Assembly: GCA_021797915.1 (NCBI GenBank)
Contig: JAJZYT010000001.1
Coordinates: 78,473 to 142,472, forward strand
Length of the DNA stretch: 64,000 bases
Direction of reading: 5' to 3'
Source: Thermoplasmata archaeon
GTDB lineage: Archaea > Thermoplasmatota > Thermoplasmata > Thermoplasmatales > GCA-001856825
Part shown: positions 1 through 8,498 of the stretch, piece after piece
How the letters are laid out: the number at the start of each line of letters is the position of its first letter
Position numbering within the stretch: the first letter of the stretch is position 1
Program-made: the position numbers and the translations under genes
Notes under the pieces: model-generated
The model's database searches: none
Seen by the model: the letters and a program-made list of their open reading frames with translations, nothing else
What the model was told of the DNA's origin: nothing

Positions 1-1
1 G

Positions 2-109
2 GAGCGGAGAATTGATGGGGAGCTCGCGTCTATCAATCGCCCTTTGATGTCGGTGGCCCGGTATTATGATCCCTACATTGACCGAACACAAGATATCCCC
101 GCGGTGTAG
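2..109 (+). CDS. C-terminal fragment of a protein cut by the window edge
   Basis: An open frame enters from the left edge and stops at TAG, giving 35 residues that end in DRTQDIPAV. Codons look ordinary, and the next gene starts about 57 bases later behind an AT-rich box. The fragment is too short to assign to a family. The reading is plausible because no other feature explains the stretch, but an open frame of this length can occur by chance. Confidence 0.25.
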   Translation, partial: ERRIDGELASINRPLMSVARYYDPYIDRTQDIPAV

Positions 110-165
110 TTTGTAAAGAATGAAGGATGCTCAAGTGTTAAATATTCATTGAAAATTGTGCACCG

Positions 166-1269
166 TTGACAAATAAGAAAACGATTCACGACTCAATTTA
201 CGGATCTATAGAACTGGAGGATACTGCCTCTAAGATAATTGAAACAAAGGAATTTCAACGACTTAATACAATCAAGCAACTTGGATTCACCTATCTCGTA
301 TTCCCCGGGGCGACACACTCAAGGTTCGAACACTCGCTTGGAACTCACTATTTGGCAAGGGAGGCTTCAAGTAGGCTTGATCTGAAGAAGGAAGACGTTG
401 TAGATGTCTCTCTTGCAGGGCTGCTGCACGATGTTGGGCACTCACCATTTTCACATGCCCTTGAAGATTCGATGGTAAAACTCTATGGTAAAGATCATTT
501 GGATGTAACGATCGACATCATAGATGGCAAGTCACCGGAGAATGAGCTGAGTGATATCCTGGGACAGCACAAACGTGCAGTTGTAAACATACTGAAAGGA
601 AAGAAAGGAGTCCTAAGTCGACTAATCTCTGGTAATGGCGATGTTGACCAGATTGACTACCTCGGAAGAGACTCTCACTATACAGGAGTCGCGCTTGGTG
701 CCGTTGACATTTCAAGAATCCTGAGGGTACTCACAATTCACGAAGGAGAATTCTGCGTGGAGGAAAGGGGGCTACCATCCGTCGAAGGGCTTATGGTTGC
801 CCGAATGCTGATGTACCGGACGGTCTACAGGCACAAGACTGCATTGATAGCAGCTTCTCTTGCAAACGATGCACTGGAAGTGCTGAACCCCGATTTCGAC
901 GAGTTCGTGCAGTGGAACGATTGTGATTTCATTGCAGAACTTAAAAAGAAAAGTCCAAAAACGTATGAATCCATAAAACAAAGGAAGATTCCGAAGGGAT
1001 TAATCGTGAAGGAAGATGAAGAGAAATTTGGAGAATTAGTCGATTCCCTTGAAGGTAGCCTTGTGTCATGTCAGTACTTCAAGTCTCCGTACAAGAAGGA
1101 GGTCCTGAACGTATTGACTGACTCAGGTATAAGGCCAATCACTGATTTTTCCTCCATAATGGAATTTTTGGAAAGGGAACTGGAGGGAGTGGGCTTATTG
1201 GTTTTCGAAAATGCGAAAGAAATGGGAATTAGGGATGCCCTGAGGAGAAAGAATATTGCTAGCCAATAG
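166..1269 (+). CDS. HD-domain phosphohydrolase (dNTPase-like)
   Basis: This is a soluble metal-dependent phosphohydrolase of the HD superfamily, similar to the archaeal/bacterial dGTPase-like proteins that act on nucleotides. The HD signature is clear: an arginine-histidine block RFEHSLGTH (about residues 53-61), HD in LLHDVGHSPFSH (His88-Asp89), and a later aspartate in DVDQIDYLGRD (about 159-169). Together these supply the usual metal ligands. The 367-residue length is normal for the group. The start is TTG, chosen because an AT-rich box (gttaaatattca) lies about 27 bases upstream, as for a leaderless transcript. The exact substrate cannot be told from sequence. Family assignment is firm. 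Confidence 0.85.
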   Translation: MTNKKTIHDSIYGSIELEDTASKIIETKEFQRLNTIKQLGFTYLVFPGATHSRFEHSLGTHYLAREASSRLDLKKEDVVDVSLAGLLHDVGHSPFSHALEDSMVKLYGKDHLDVTIDIIDGKSPENELSDILGQHKRAVVNILKGKKGVLSRLISGNGDVDQIDYLGRDSHYTGVALGAVDISRILRVLTIHEGEFCVEERGLPSVEGLMVARMLMYRTVYRHKTALIAASLANDALEVLNPDFDEFVQWNDCDFIAELKKKSPKTYESIKQRKIPKGLIVKEDEEKFGELVDSLEGSLVSCQYFKSPYKKEVLNVLTDSGIRPITDFSSIMEFLERELEGVGLLVFENAKEMGIRDALRRKNIASQ

Positions 1270-1301
1270 CAAATAATTATAGATTATCATCATTTACGGC
1301 T

Positions 1302-1862
1302 ATGATTAAACCTATCGGGAGGAGAGCGAGGGATATTGTGATGAAGGATCCCGTGACTTTCAGCTCTTTTCCAGATAAGGAGATGTATCTCTGCTTTCTT
1401 CCGGAAATGACTGGAGAAGAGGAGAATTTTCTGATTGAATCGATGAACAACTTCCTCGTTATGCTCTTTCCTATGGGGGTCGAATTTTCAGAAAATGTTG
1501 TCCAGAGCCAGGATATTTTGAACAGAATGGAACGGCGTCATTCCAAGATCGTGCTTTTTGATGACGATATGAGAAGGTTTCCCAATTATGCATTTTCGAA
1601 ACTGGTTGAGTTCAAGGAGCACCTGATATATCTGCTCCATATGGCTTACTCCCAGAGAAATTCAATATTCCTAGGAAGGGATGCGGAGGGGATGAGCTAT
1701 GCCAAGATAAAATACGACCCATTCACCGCAATAGATGCTGTCAGAACTAGTCCGTGGTATATTCCTGGAAAGGAAGAGGTATTTTCGTTTTCGAAATATA
1801 ATGCTGGTCACATTGTTGCTCCGGACATCGGAGAAATATTCGCGGTAACGTTCAAAGACTGA
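1302..1862 (+). CDS. Uncharacterised protein, 186 residues
   Basis: I do not recognise this protein. It is soluble, with no signal peptide or membrane segment, and has a mixed alpha/beta character with acidic stretches (DDDMRR at about 88). It follows the HD phosphohydrolase by 32 bases but has its own TATA-like box (taattatagatta) about 25 bases before the ATG, so it may be transcribed separately as a leaderless mRNA. No catalytic motif stands out. It looks like a genuine gene because the ORF fills the gap between two firm genes and has normal codon use. Confidence 0.6.
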   Translation: MIKPIGRRARDIVMKDPVTFSSFPDKEMYLCFLPEMTGEEENFLIESMNNFLVMLFPMGVEFSENVVQSQDILNRMERRHSKIVLFDDDMRRFPNYAFSKLVEFKEHLIYLLHMAYSQRNSIFLGRDAEGMSYAKIKYDPFTAIDAVRTSPWYIPGKEEVFSFSKYNAGHIVAPDIGEIFAVTFKD

Positions 1863-1924
1863 AAATTCAATAGACCGAATTACAGAGGCTTAGTAGTAAA
1901 ATTGTCAATTAAACGATAAAGTGA

Positions 1925-3043
1925 ATGTCAGAGAAAATTAGATTAATAAATAAAGTCTCTGGAGGCATGGATGCGGAGAAACTTTTTGATCTTAACCAGA
2001 ACGTCGAAGGTATTCTCATATATAACGGAACGGAAAGCTCCAATGACCCCTCTTTCTTTTATTTCACTCAACTCGCAAGAGGGCTGTTTGAGGGTTCGTA
2101 CGTTTTTGTTACCAGAAAGAACTTAAAGGTTATAACTAGCCAGTTGGAAGAAGAAACGGCAAGGTCTGAGGATTTAGATGTGGAGGTATTCACCTCCGGA
2201 AAACAAAGGGACGACCTACTGAAACAAGTAACCAAGGGCATCACTTTTGTTGGAATCAACTTCTCTGGACTTTCTCATACCGATTACCTCTCCCTGAAAG
2301 AGAAGCTTCCGGACAAGGAATTCGTTGATGTGGGAGAATCCATTTCAAGTTTGAGACAAATAAAATCTGAAAGGGAACTAACCAAGTTAAGAGAAGCAGC
2401 CAAAATAGTATCAAAAGTAGGGGAGGCAATACCAAATATGCTGAAGGAGGGAATGTCTGAAAATGAACTCGCTGCATTGGTCAATTATGAGATGATGAAG
2501 AACGGTGCCTCTTCTCCAAGCTTTGACACAATCGCTGCATTCGGACCTGACGCAGCCGAACCTCATTTCTCTGGAGGAAAGAGGAAACTAAAGAAAGGAG
2601 AGGTGGTCCTCGTGGACTTCGGGGCTAAGTTTCAGAGATACTGCTCTGACATGACAAGAACTTACTTCTTCGGAAAACCAGACAAGGAGATGCAAGAGAT
2701 GTATGAGACCGTTTTCAAAGCTCAGGAAGCAGGGTTTAAAGCCATCAAGAGCGGTGAAAATGGAAGAGTTGTAGATGGGGCATCGAGGAAAGTTATAGAC
2801 TCTTCAAGATTTAAGGGAAGATTCATTCATGGGCTCGGCCACGGTTTGGGATTAAATGTGCATGACCATCCCGCACTAAGTCCACAGGGAGATTTCTATT
2901 TGAAAGAGAATATGGTCGTGACGGTTGAACCAGGAGTGTACATTTCAAAGAAGGGTGGAGTGAGGATAGAGGATGACGTGATTGTTACAAAGAATGGAGG
3001 GCAGATAATTACTTCTGCGCCCAGAGACCTACAAATCGTATGA
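1925..3043 (+). CDS. pepQ: M24 family metallopeptidase (Xaa-Pro dipeptidase type)
   Basis: This cytosolic pita-bread-fold aminopeptidase probably releases N-terminal residues before proline. Residues 1 to about 140 form the creatinase-like N-terminal domain, and the rest is the M24 catalytic domain. All five metal ligands are visible: Asp231 (VLVDFGAK), Asp242 (CSDMTRTY), His306 (HGLGHGLGL), Glu335 (VTVEPGVY) and Glu349 (VRIEDDV). The 372-residue length is typical of archaeal Xaa-Pro dipeptidases. Its stop overlaps the start of the DNA primase gene by four bases, so the two are cotranscribed. Prolidase activity is an inference from the domain arrangement. Confidence 0.9.
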   Translation: MSEKIRLINKVSGGMDAEKLFDLNQNVEGILIYNGTESSNDPSFFYFTQLARGLFEGSYVFVTRKNLKVITSQLEEETARSEDLDVEVFTSGKQRDDLLKQVTKGITFVGINFSGLSHTDYLSLKEKLPDKEFVDVGESISSLRQIKSERELTKLREAAKIVSKVGEAIPNMLKEGMSENELAALVNYEMMKNGASSPSFDTIAAFGPDAAEPHFSGGKRKLKKGEVVLVDFGAKFQRYCSDMTRTYFFGKPDKEMQEMYETVFKAQEAGFKAIKSGENGRVVDGASRKVIDSSRFKGRFIHGLGHGLGLNVHDHPALSPQGDFYLKENMVVTVEPGVYISKKGGVRIEDDVIVTKNGGQIITSAPRDLQIV

Positions 3044-4110
3044 AGACTGAGGACTTAATTGGCGTATATCCTTTTCTGAAAAGGGGTCTAAACAAGTACT
3101 TCGAGGAAAACAAATCAACATCAATACTCTCGTTCCTCGTAAACAATGAGTCAGAGATATCCGTCGCAGTGGCGCAGCTTGGCAAGGTGCTCGAAGGAGA
3201 AGAAATTACCTTTTCAACTGATCCAGATAAGAGAGTTGCCAATTATCTTATAACAAAGGTGATTCTCACTTACATACGAGACTACTTCATTTCAGCAAGG
3301 TACGCAATTAAGGAACGAAAAGCACTCTATGAAAATTTGGATAAAGAAAAAGAACCAAGGATCCTGAAACAGGTATCCCACGAGCTGAACGTGGATATAG
3401 ATCAGCAAGGAGACAGGTATCTAATTCCCATCCCCTCTTTCCTGAAGAACGCAGTTGTCTTCAATGACAAGGAATTGAAGTTGTGCAATCAGGAACTCAA
3501 GGATGGAAATGTGGTGGCCTCCAAGCACGTCGTTGCAAAAATAGTAAGGGAGGCATTTTATAAGAAATACATGCAGGACGTCAACGAAGTTGTTGAATTT
3601 CCCACAGAAGTCGACAACATGCTGAAGGGATACGTTGGACAAATAGCCTCGAAGGGGCGGGAGATCAGACAGGAAAGGGCCAATCTCGGCCCTCTCAACG
3701 AGAAAGCCTTCCCTCCTTGTCTTCTGGAGATCATTGACCAGATGAAGAATGGAGCTAACGCGTCGCACGCTTCTAGATTCTTCCTTGTGACATTTCTGCA
3801 CAGGATAGGGCTGCCAAACGATGAGATACTCAAGTACTTTGGGGACGTACCCGACTTCGCGGAAAAGATCACTAAATATCAGATAGAGCACATAACCGGA
3901 ACTGGGAGAGGACGAGAGTACAGTGTTCCATCCTGCCAGACCTTAGGTTCTCTTGGGCTATGTTACAAGGAAAGGGATCAGCTCTGTAGCTCCGGAAAAA
4001 TATCACATCCTCTAGGTTTTTACAGGACCAAAAATCTAGTTAATAGACCGGTAAGCAAGTCTGGATCTGTAGACAGAGTTGACAAAACCCGCGGCGCCAA
4101 GGAAGAGTAA
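3040..4110 (+). CDS. priL: DNA primase large subunit PriL
   Basis: This is the large, iron-sulfur subunit of the archaeal/eukaryotic DNA primase. It works with PriS to make RNA primers for replication. The four conserved cysteines that hold the 4Fe-4S cluster are present at Cys227 (FPPCLLEI), Cys299 (PSCQ), Cys308 (GLCYK) and Cys316 (QLCSS), the last followed by the usual HPLGFY-type motif. The ATG overlaps the stop of the M24 peptidase gene. The 3' end overlaps the convergent phosphotransferase gene by 75 bases. The sequence continues about 30 residues past the HPLGFY motif, and that tail contains the overlap. Confidence 0.93.
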   Translation: MKTEDLIGVYPFLKRGLNKYFEENKSTSILSFLVNNESEISVAVAQLGKVLEGEEITFSTDPDKRVANYLITKVILTYIRDYFISARYAIKERKALYENLDKEKEPRILKQVSHELNVDIDQQGDRYLIPIPSFLKNAVVFNDKELKLCNQELKDGNVVASKHVVAKIVREAFYKKYMQDVNEVVEFPTEVDNMLKGYVGQIASKGREIRQERANLGPLNEKAFPPCLLEIIDQMKNGANASHASRFFLVTFLHRIGLPNDEILKYFGDVPDFAEKITKYQIEHITGTGRGREYSVPSCQTLGSLGLCYKERDQLCSSGKISHPLGFYRTKNLVNRPVSKSGSVDRVDKTRGAKEE

Positions 4111-4647
4111 TGCCCACGAGGTAATGTAGTATCCAAAAATAGGAATCCGATTTGTAAATATTTGGATGATGATCACGAACATGATTATGACGAGCCTGTC
4201 AGCGCGTCCGGGGAACCCTGAATAAATCCTACTCAGTCCCACGGCCTGAGACTGAGTTCCAACATAACTGCTTAGAAAAGTCCCAGCTATCGCAATTATT
4301 CCAAAATAAAGATTTCCGAATACACTAATCGTCATTCCAAATAAAATGATAAAATCGGAATACCTGTCCAGAAGATGGTCAAGGAAATCTCCCTTCTTCG
4401 ATTCCTTCTTGAATTTTCTGGCGACAGCTCCATCGAGTGCATCGAGGTATGAAGAGGCGATTAATAGAACAAAAGCAACAATCAGAAATTCGAAATAGCG
4501 CGAAGAGGCCACGTAGTACGAAACTGCGAAGAGTATGGCAAAAAAGAACGATATCAAAGTTATGGAGTTCGGATTAACGTTCTCGAGTCTTGAAGCGACC
4601 CCATCTACCAGGAACGCAGATCTATTCCTCGCTTTGTCTAGTACCAT
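4036..4647 (-). CDS. CDP-alcohol phosphatidyltransferase family membrane protein
   Basis: This integral membrane enzyme transfers a CDP-activated lipid to a polar alcohol in archaeal phospholipid synthesis, most likely archaetidylinositol-phosphate or archaetidylglycerol-phosphate synthase. The family motif D-G-x2-A-R-x8-G-x3-D-x3-D is complete at Asp72-Gly73, Arg77, Gly86, Asp90 and Asp94. About six hydrophobic segments follow the usual pattern, and the length of 203 residues is normal. It is the last gene of an operon that begins with the cis-prenyltransferase UppS, overlapping the upstream kinase gene by ten bases. This context fits lipid work. The alcohol acceptor cannot be named from sequence. 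Confidence 0.85.
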   Translation of the reverse strand: MVLDKARNRSAFLVDGVASRLENVNPNSITLISFFFAILFAVSYYVASSRYFEFLIVAFVLLIASSYLDALDGAVARKFKKESKKGDFLDHLLDRYSDFIILFGMTISVFGNLYFGIIAIAGTFLSSYVGTQSQAVGLSRIYSGFPGRADRLVIIMFVIIIQIFTNRIPIFGYYITSWALLFLGAAGFVNSVYRSRLAYRSIN

Positions 4648-5123
4648 TTTAGTATTTCCTCTGTCAGATCAATTTTCAGACTCGTAGACTTTTTCCCTTT
4701 AATTACATTTTCTACGAAATTGGCAGTTTCTTCAACATCTGAATTCAGTATCTCGTGGACATTTCCAGGATGGAGCTCTTCCGCTTCAGATCCAATCAGA
4801 TCAATTGCTTCGCTTTCGATATTGTCCATGATCTTTGATTTCGAGTAATTCCTTTTCTTTAGTCGGTCCTCGATATCTTTCAAGTGAGATCGTAATACAA
4901 TTACTGAATCGCACCCTGCGTAGTGGGATAGATGGCCGAAGAACACCCCATCTTCCTTTACGTTTTTAAGGCAGATCTCGTCAACAATCTTTTCTCCGTC
5001 TTTCTCTTCGATTATACAATCCTTAATTAGAGTATCAAACTCTGAAACTTCATATCCTTTCTTGACCATCTCTTTCAATACAGTAGACTTTCCAACTCCA
5101 GGAGTTCCGGTGATGCAGATCAT
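4638..5123 (-). CDS. AK6/Fap7-type adenylate kinase family protein
   Basis: This small P-loop nucleotide kinase belongs to the AK6 (Fap7/hCINAP) group, which in eukaryotes has adenylate kinase/ATPase activity and helps the last steps of 40S ribosome maturation. The Walker A motif GTPGVGKST (about residues 6-14) starts right at the N terminus, and the NMP-binding region (EFDTLIKDC) is short as in AK6. At 161 residues it is a usual archaeal version. Its ATG overlaps the TiaS stop codon (ATGA), placing it in one operon with TiaS and UppS. Family assignment is good; the cellular role in archaea is inferred. Confidence 0.85.
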   Translation of the reverse strand: MICITGTPGVGKSTVLKEMVKKGYEVSEFDTLIKDCIIEEKDGEKIVDEICLKNVKEDGVFFGHLSHYAGCDSVIVLRSHLKDIEDRLKKRNYSKSKIMDNIESEAIDLIGSEAEELHPGNVHEILNSDVEETANFVENVIKGKKSTSLKIDLTEEILKWY

Positions 5124-6391
5124 TTCACAATTCCAAGTTTAAGAGGTCTAGCAAGATGTCTTCTGGCTATGATGGGCACCTCATAGAATCCAGGTGCAAT
5201 TCCCCTTTTTTCTTCTACCGTCTCTCCAATCTTGCTTTTAGCGCCGCACTTTCTGCATCTGAATCCTGCGTTTCTACCGGCACTTTCCATCCTCGTTTTA
5301 CAGTTGGAGCACACAGGCGGTCTCACCTCTTTGATTCTGGATATTGATACGAGATCAATCTTTTCGATATTTATGAACCCCACTTTTGTAATGCCACCGT
5401 ATACTCTTACTTCATCTCCCTTCTTCAATTCAGAGAGCAGAGTCCTGAACTCCTTTGTGGGTTCCATTGCCACTGCTGTTATGCTGTCTCCACTCGATAC
5501 AATCTCGAATGTAAGGACACCCCCTCTGTTCCAGACTGGCCCAGAAGAAACGAATCCTCTGATGATGGACGAATTGTAAATTGCGGATTCACCGATCGAA
5601 CGCTCAACTAGGTGGTCATCCGTGGCCTGGTTTGTTTTGTATATTATATACGAACTGTAGGGTTCGCTTTTGACATACCTCTCAAGTCCATTAAGCTTGA
5701 TTGGATCGACACCCCTAATCCCAAAAAGTACTGGAGTTTTTGTTGTGGGTCTTATGGCATTGTAATTATTCCTAAAATCAAAATTATCAAAGGTATGCTT
5801 GAACTCTCTTTCAATGAGTTGTGAGCTAGAATCATCCACGAAATGCTCGCCCGTCCATTTTCCTTTATCTAGGTAAGCAATCAGTTCATAAGTTGGATTT
5901 TTCTCTGGCCAGGAAATTGCAGCATTTGCCCCGACGATTCCTATGTCCCCATTAATCGTTCTGAAATCTCCCTTTGCAGCTGCTAGCACTCTTTTATAAT
6001 CGACGAATTCCCTTACTGCGTCCCAGTAGAACCTTTCATTATTCTTCTCGCTGTTGATTAGCACGGCGGGGTTTGTATCCGGGTCTTTTGGAGAAAATTT
6101 CTCTATTACTGAAGTAACATCAATATCCAGTTTTTCTTCTCGGAAGCGTGCAAAAGAATGAATTTCATCATCATTGATCATTCCTATCGTTGACTTCTCT
6201 CCCTCGCCTCTGCCTAGAGTGAGGGAAATGGCGGCATTTCCCCTTGTTTTCAGAGGAATGTTTGGATTCAATCTCACCAGTTTGGGGTATCCAATCAGGT
6301 CAAGACTGGTATTCTTCAAGATCTCGATTGTAAGATAAGTGGTACACATCTCTGTTTTAGAATCGGTATCATCTATACCAAGAATAGGCAC
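5120..6391 (-). CDS. tiaS: tRNA(Ile2) 2-agmatinylcytidine synthetase TiaS
   Basis: TiaS uses ATP and agmatine to convert C34 of the CAU-anticodon tRNA-Ile to agmatidine, so the tRNA reads AUA as isoleucine; this is an archaea-specific essential step. The N terminus has the diagnostic GIDDTDSK motif (residues 5-12), followed by the ferredoxin-like and kinase-type domains, an OB-fold region near 310-355 and a C-terminal zinc ribbon with CSNC and CRKC (about 360-385). The length of 423 residues matches the family. The start is GTG, and its first base is shared with the UppS stop codon, so translation is probably coupled. Confidence 0.95.
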   Translation of the reverse strand: MPILGIDDTDSKTEMCTTYLTIEILKNTSLDLIGYPKLVRLNPNIPLKTRGNAAISLTLGRGEGEKSTIGMINDDEIHSFARFREEKLDIDVTSVIEKFSPKDPDTNPAVLINSEKNNERFYWDAVREFVDYKRVLAAAKGDFRTINGDIGIVGANAAISWPEKNPTYELIAYLDKGKWTGEHFVDDSSSQLIEREFKHTFDNFDFRNNYNAIRPTTKTPVLFGIRGVDPIKLNGLERYVKSEPYSSYIIYKTNQATDDHLVERSIGESAIYNSSIIRGFVSSGPVWNRGGVLTFEIVSSGDSITAVAMEPTKEFRTLLSELKKGDEVRVYGGITKVGFINIEKIDLVSISRIKEVRPPVCSNCKTRMESAGRNAGFRCRKCGAKSKIGETVEEKRGIAPGFYEVPIIARRHLARPLKLGIVK

Positions 6392-7176
6392 TATTTCCCG
6401 TACCTCCTCTGTCTCTTTTGATAATCCCTTATTGCCTTCAGAAGGTCTAACTTAGTGATGTCTGGCCAATACACATCTGTGAAATAGAGCTCGGAGTAAG
6501 CCGACTGCCACAGTAGAAAATTGCTTATCCTCTCTTCGCCGGATGTTCTTATTATCAAGTCAGGATCTTCAATTTCCCCAGTATAGAGGTACTTTTCAAT
6601 CAGCTTCTCGTTTATGTTTTCTGGATCAAGGATACCCGTCTTCACTTCCTTTGATATTTTCTTGATCGCGTCCAGTATTTCTTCTCTTCCTCCGTATGCG
6701 ATTGCGACATTCAGCAAATATTTCTCGAAATTCTTTGTGAACTCTTCGGCATTCCTTGCAGCCTCCCTTAACGATTCGGGGAGGAGTTCTGTCTTACCGA
6801 TGAGTCTTACTCTTATTCTGTTTTTGCTAATTCGCTCATCCTTAATAAGATCGTTAAAGCTGTTCGCATACAGATTCATCAGATACTCTATCTCTTCAGA
6901 ATCCCTCTTGAAATTCTCTGTTGAGAACGCGTAGACTGTCACGATTTTAATGCCTATATCATAAGCCCAGTCAAGGAAGTCTTCCAGTCTCTCCTTTCCC
7001 AGTAGATGTCCCTTATCGATCGATTCGTGCAATTGTTTTGCAAATCTACGGTTACCGTCCATTATGACGGCAATGTGTTTTGGCAGCGGGTCCTTCTTTA
7101 CGTCCTCAAGGAGACTCTGTTCGTATCTCTCCCTAACTCCTGAAAGGACTGAATTGAAGAATCCCTGTTTTGGCAT
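6391..7176 (-). CDS. uppS: Cis-prenyltransferase (polyprenyl diphosphate synthase)
   Basis: This enzyme condenses isopentenyl diphosphate units with cis geometry to make the long-chain polyprenyl diphosphate that becomes dolichol-type lipid carrier for N-glycosylation. The catalytic motif IAVIMDGNRRFAK carries the essential aspartate (Asp40), and the later conserved blocks TVYAFSTENFKR, AYGGREEI and DLIIRTSGEERISNFLLW are all present. The 261 residues are usual. It is the first gene of the UppS-TiaS-AK6-phosphotransferase operon. Heavy sequon content in the surface proteins of this window (Asn-x-Ser/Thr) agrees with a need for a glycan carrier. Confidence 0.95.
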   Translation of the reverse strand: MPKQGFFNSVLSGVRERYEQSLLEDVKKDPLPKHIAVIMDGNRRFAKQLHESIDKGHLLGKERLEDFLDWAYDIGIKIVTVYAFSTENFKRDSEEIEYLMNLYANSFNDLIKDERISKNRIRVRLIGKTELLPESLREAARNAEEFTKNFEKYLLNVAIAYGGREEILDAIKKISKEVKTGILDPENINEKLIEKYLYTGEIEDPDLIIRTSGEERISNFLLWQSAYSELYFTDVYWPDITKLDLLKAIRDYQKRQRRYGK

Positions 7177-7208
7177 TGTTACGACAATGGCTAAAGAGAA
7201 TAAATCGT

Positions 7209-8102
7209 TTACTTCTTTCGCATTCGGAAATAATTCAGATTGGAAGAGGGAGAATAACCATGTACGATCTTGCTCAGAATCACATCAACCCCCTCAAATT
7301 CCACGTTGTCTCTGCGATTAGAAATGTGTGTCAAGTGGATTAACGTCCCTTCCCTTAGTTTGGTTATTATGTTTTGGGAGACAAATAGGGGCTGTGTTGG
7401 ATTGTTCATGATCACCTGATCAGTGCCTTTAAGACATTCGAATATCTCGTTTGAATTTGCGACCATTGCCAATCCACTCACCTTGTTTAGTTTCATGTTT
7501 TGAGAAAGCAGTCTAATTGCCTCCGGATTGATGTCGATTGAAAGAACCAGCCTGTTTCCTTTGAGGAGAGGGATTGATATGGGTCCGATTCCAGAATACA
7601 TGTCAACTATCAAACCATCCCTCTTGGAGTTCTGAATGCTTTCAGTGATTTCTCTTCTCAATCCAGCTAGCCGAGGTGAGAAGTATGCCTTTTCAAGATC
7701 TACGACATATCTGAACCCGTTCTCTTTATGAATACCTGACGGTTTTCCAGTTCCGTCAATCCTCTTCAGATTCCTAATCCTGAAAGATCCCTCAACCCCG
7801 TTGTCCAAGAAGATTGCACGCGGACTCTGCTTCTCCTTCAGCTCCTCAAGAATTTTCTCCCACCCCTCTCTTTCCTTTATGACAAAAAAATCGGCTATTC
7901 TTTCGAAACTCCCAACGTGTCCCATCTTGCTGTCAACATTCTCTTCAAAATCTCCAGATATATCCGAATGCTTCACCGGAATGAGGACCCATTCGCCTTC
8001 TCTCCTGATTCTGAAATGGTTCAACAGCTCTCCCGCTGACTTCAGTTTCTCGATTTCTTTCTTCGCGCAAGACTGGTGAACTTTTACGTAAGGAACGCTC
8101 AA
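7209..8102 (-). CDS. Trm5/TYW2-family tRNA(G37) methyltransferase-like protein
   Basis: This is a class I SAM-fold protein of the Trm5/Taw2 group, which modifies guanosine 37 of tRNA, either N1 methylation or the aminocarboxypropyl transfer of wyosine synthesis. The diagnostic YFSPRLAG block (140-147) precedes the SAM-binding loop IVDMYSGIGPISIP (165-178). At the place of the usual NxP active-site motif is NNPTQP (233-238), an unusual version. The first part (1-110) is an N-terminal domain typical of the family. The start is TTG, sharing a divergent AT-rich promoter region with the TFS gene. Which of the two reactions it does cannot be decided. Confidence 0.78.
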   Translation of the reverse strand: MSVPYVKVHQSCAKKEIEKLKSAGELLNHFRIRREGEWVLIPVKHSDISGDFEENVDSKMGHVGSFERIADFFVIKEREGWEKILEELKEKQSPRAIFLDNGVEGSFRIRNLKRIDGTGKPSGIHKENGFRYVVDLEKAYFSPRLAGLRREITESIQNSKRDGLIVDMYSGIGPISIPLLKGNRLVLSIDINPEAIRLLSQNMKLNKVSGLAMVANSNEIFECLKGTDQVIMNNPTQPLFVSQNIITKLREGTLIHLTHISNRRDNVEFEGVDVILSKIVHGYSPSSNLNYFRMRKK

Positions 8103-8142
8103 CTCAGGAAAATGTATTTATTTAATATAACTTTAGGAAATA
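8103..8142. promoter_or_regulatory. Divergent promoter between the Trm5-like gene and TFS
   Basis: The 40 bases between two divergent starts hold a single AT-rich core (tatttatttaatataac). It can be read as a TATA box on either strand, about 20-30 bases from the GTG of the TFS gene and from the TTG of the methyltransferase. Both transcripts would have little or no leader. Confidence 0.5.
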
Positions 8143-8448
8143 GTGTTCTGTCCTAAATGCGGATCAATGATGTTACCAAAAGGAGAAATTTGGGTATGCA
8201 GGAAGTGTGGAAACACAGTCCAAATCAAAGAGGAAGAGAAGAAGGGGATCGTCGAGAAGGGAAAGAGGAAGGAGACAATTGTAGTGGAAAAGGAGGAAAT
8301 CAATCTACCAATAGACAAGACAGTTCAGTGTCCAAAATGCAACGAGTTCGGAGTCTACTGGGAAGCGATGCAGACTAGGGCGGCGGATGAACCGGAAACG
8401 CGATTCTATACGTGTACACACTGTGGACACAGATGGAGAGAATACTGA
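8143..8448 (+). CDS. tfs: Transcription factor S (TFIIS/RPB9-like)
   Basis: TFS stimulates RNA cleavage by stalled archaeal RNA polymerase. Two zinc ribbons are intact: Cys3-Cys6/Cys19-Cys22 (N-terminal, RPB9-like) and Cys63-Cys66/Cys91-Cys94 (C-terminal, TFIIS-like). The acidic tip that reaches the polymerase active site is present as QTRAADEPETRFYTC. At 101 residues it is a typical archaeal TFS. The start is GTG, since the first zinc ligand lies at residue 3 and no earlier in-frame start fits the divergent promoter. Confidence 0.95.
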   Translation: MFCPKCGSMMLPKGEIWVCRKCGNTVQIKEEEKKGIVEKGKRKETIVVEKEEINLPIDKTVQCPKCNEFGVYWEAMQTRAADEPETRFYTCTHCGHRWREY

Positions 8449-8498
8449 CTTTCCAAAGCATAATTCCAGAAATCGATCAAAGAGTTAAGAATTCAACG

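Noticed and set aside
8157..8378. Open frame of 73 codons inside the TFS gene
   Set aside because: It is a shifted reading of the clear TFS sequence, with arginine-rich, unnatural composition.
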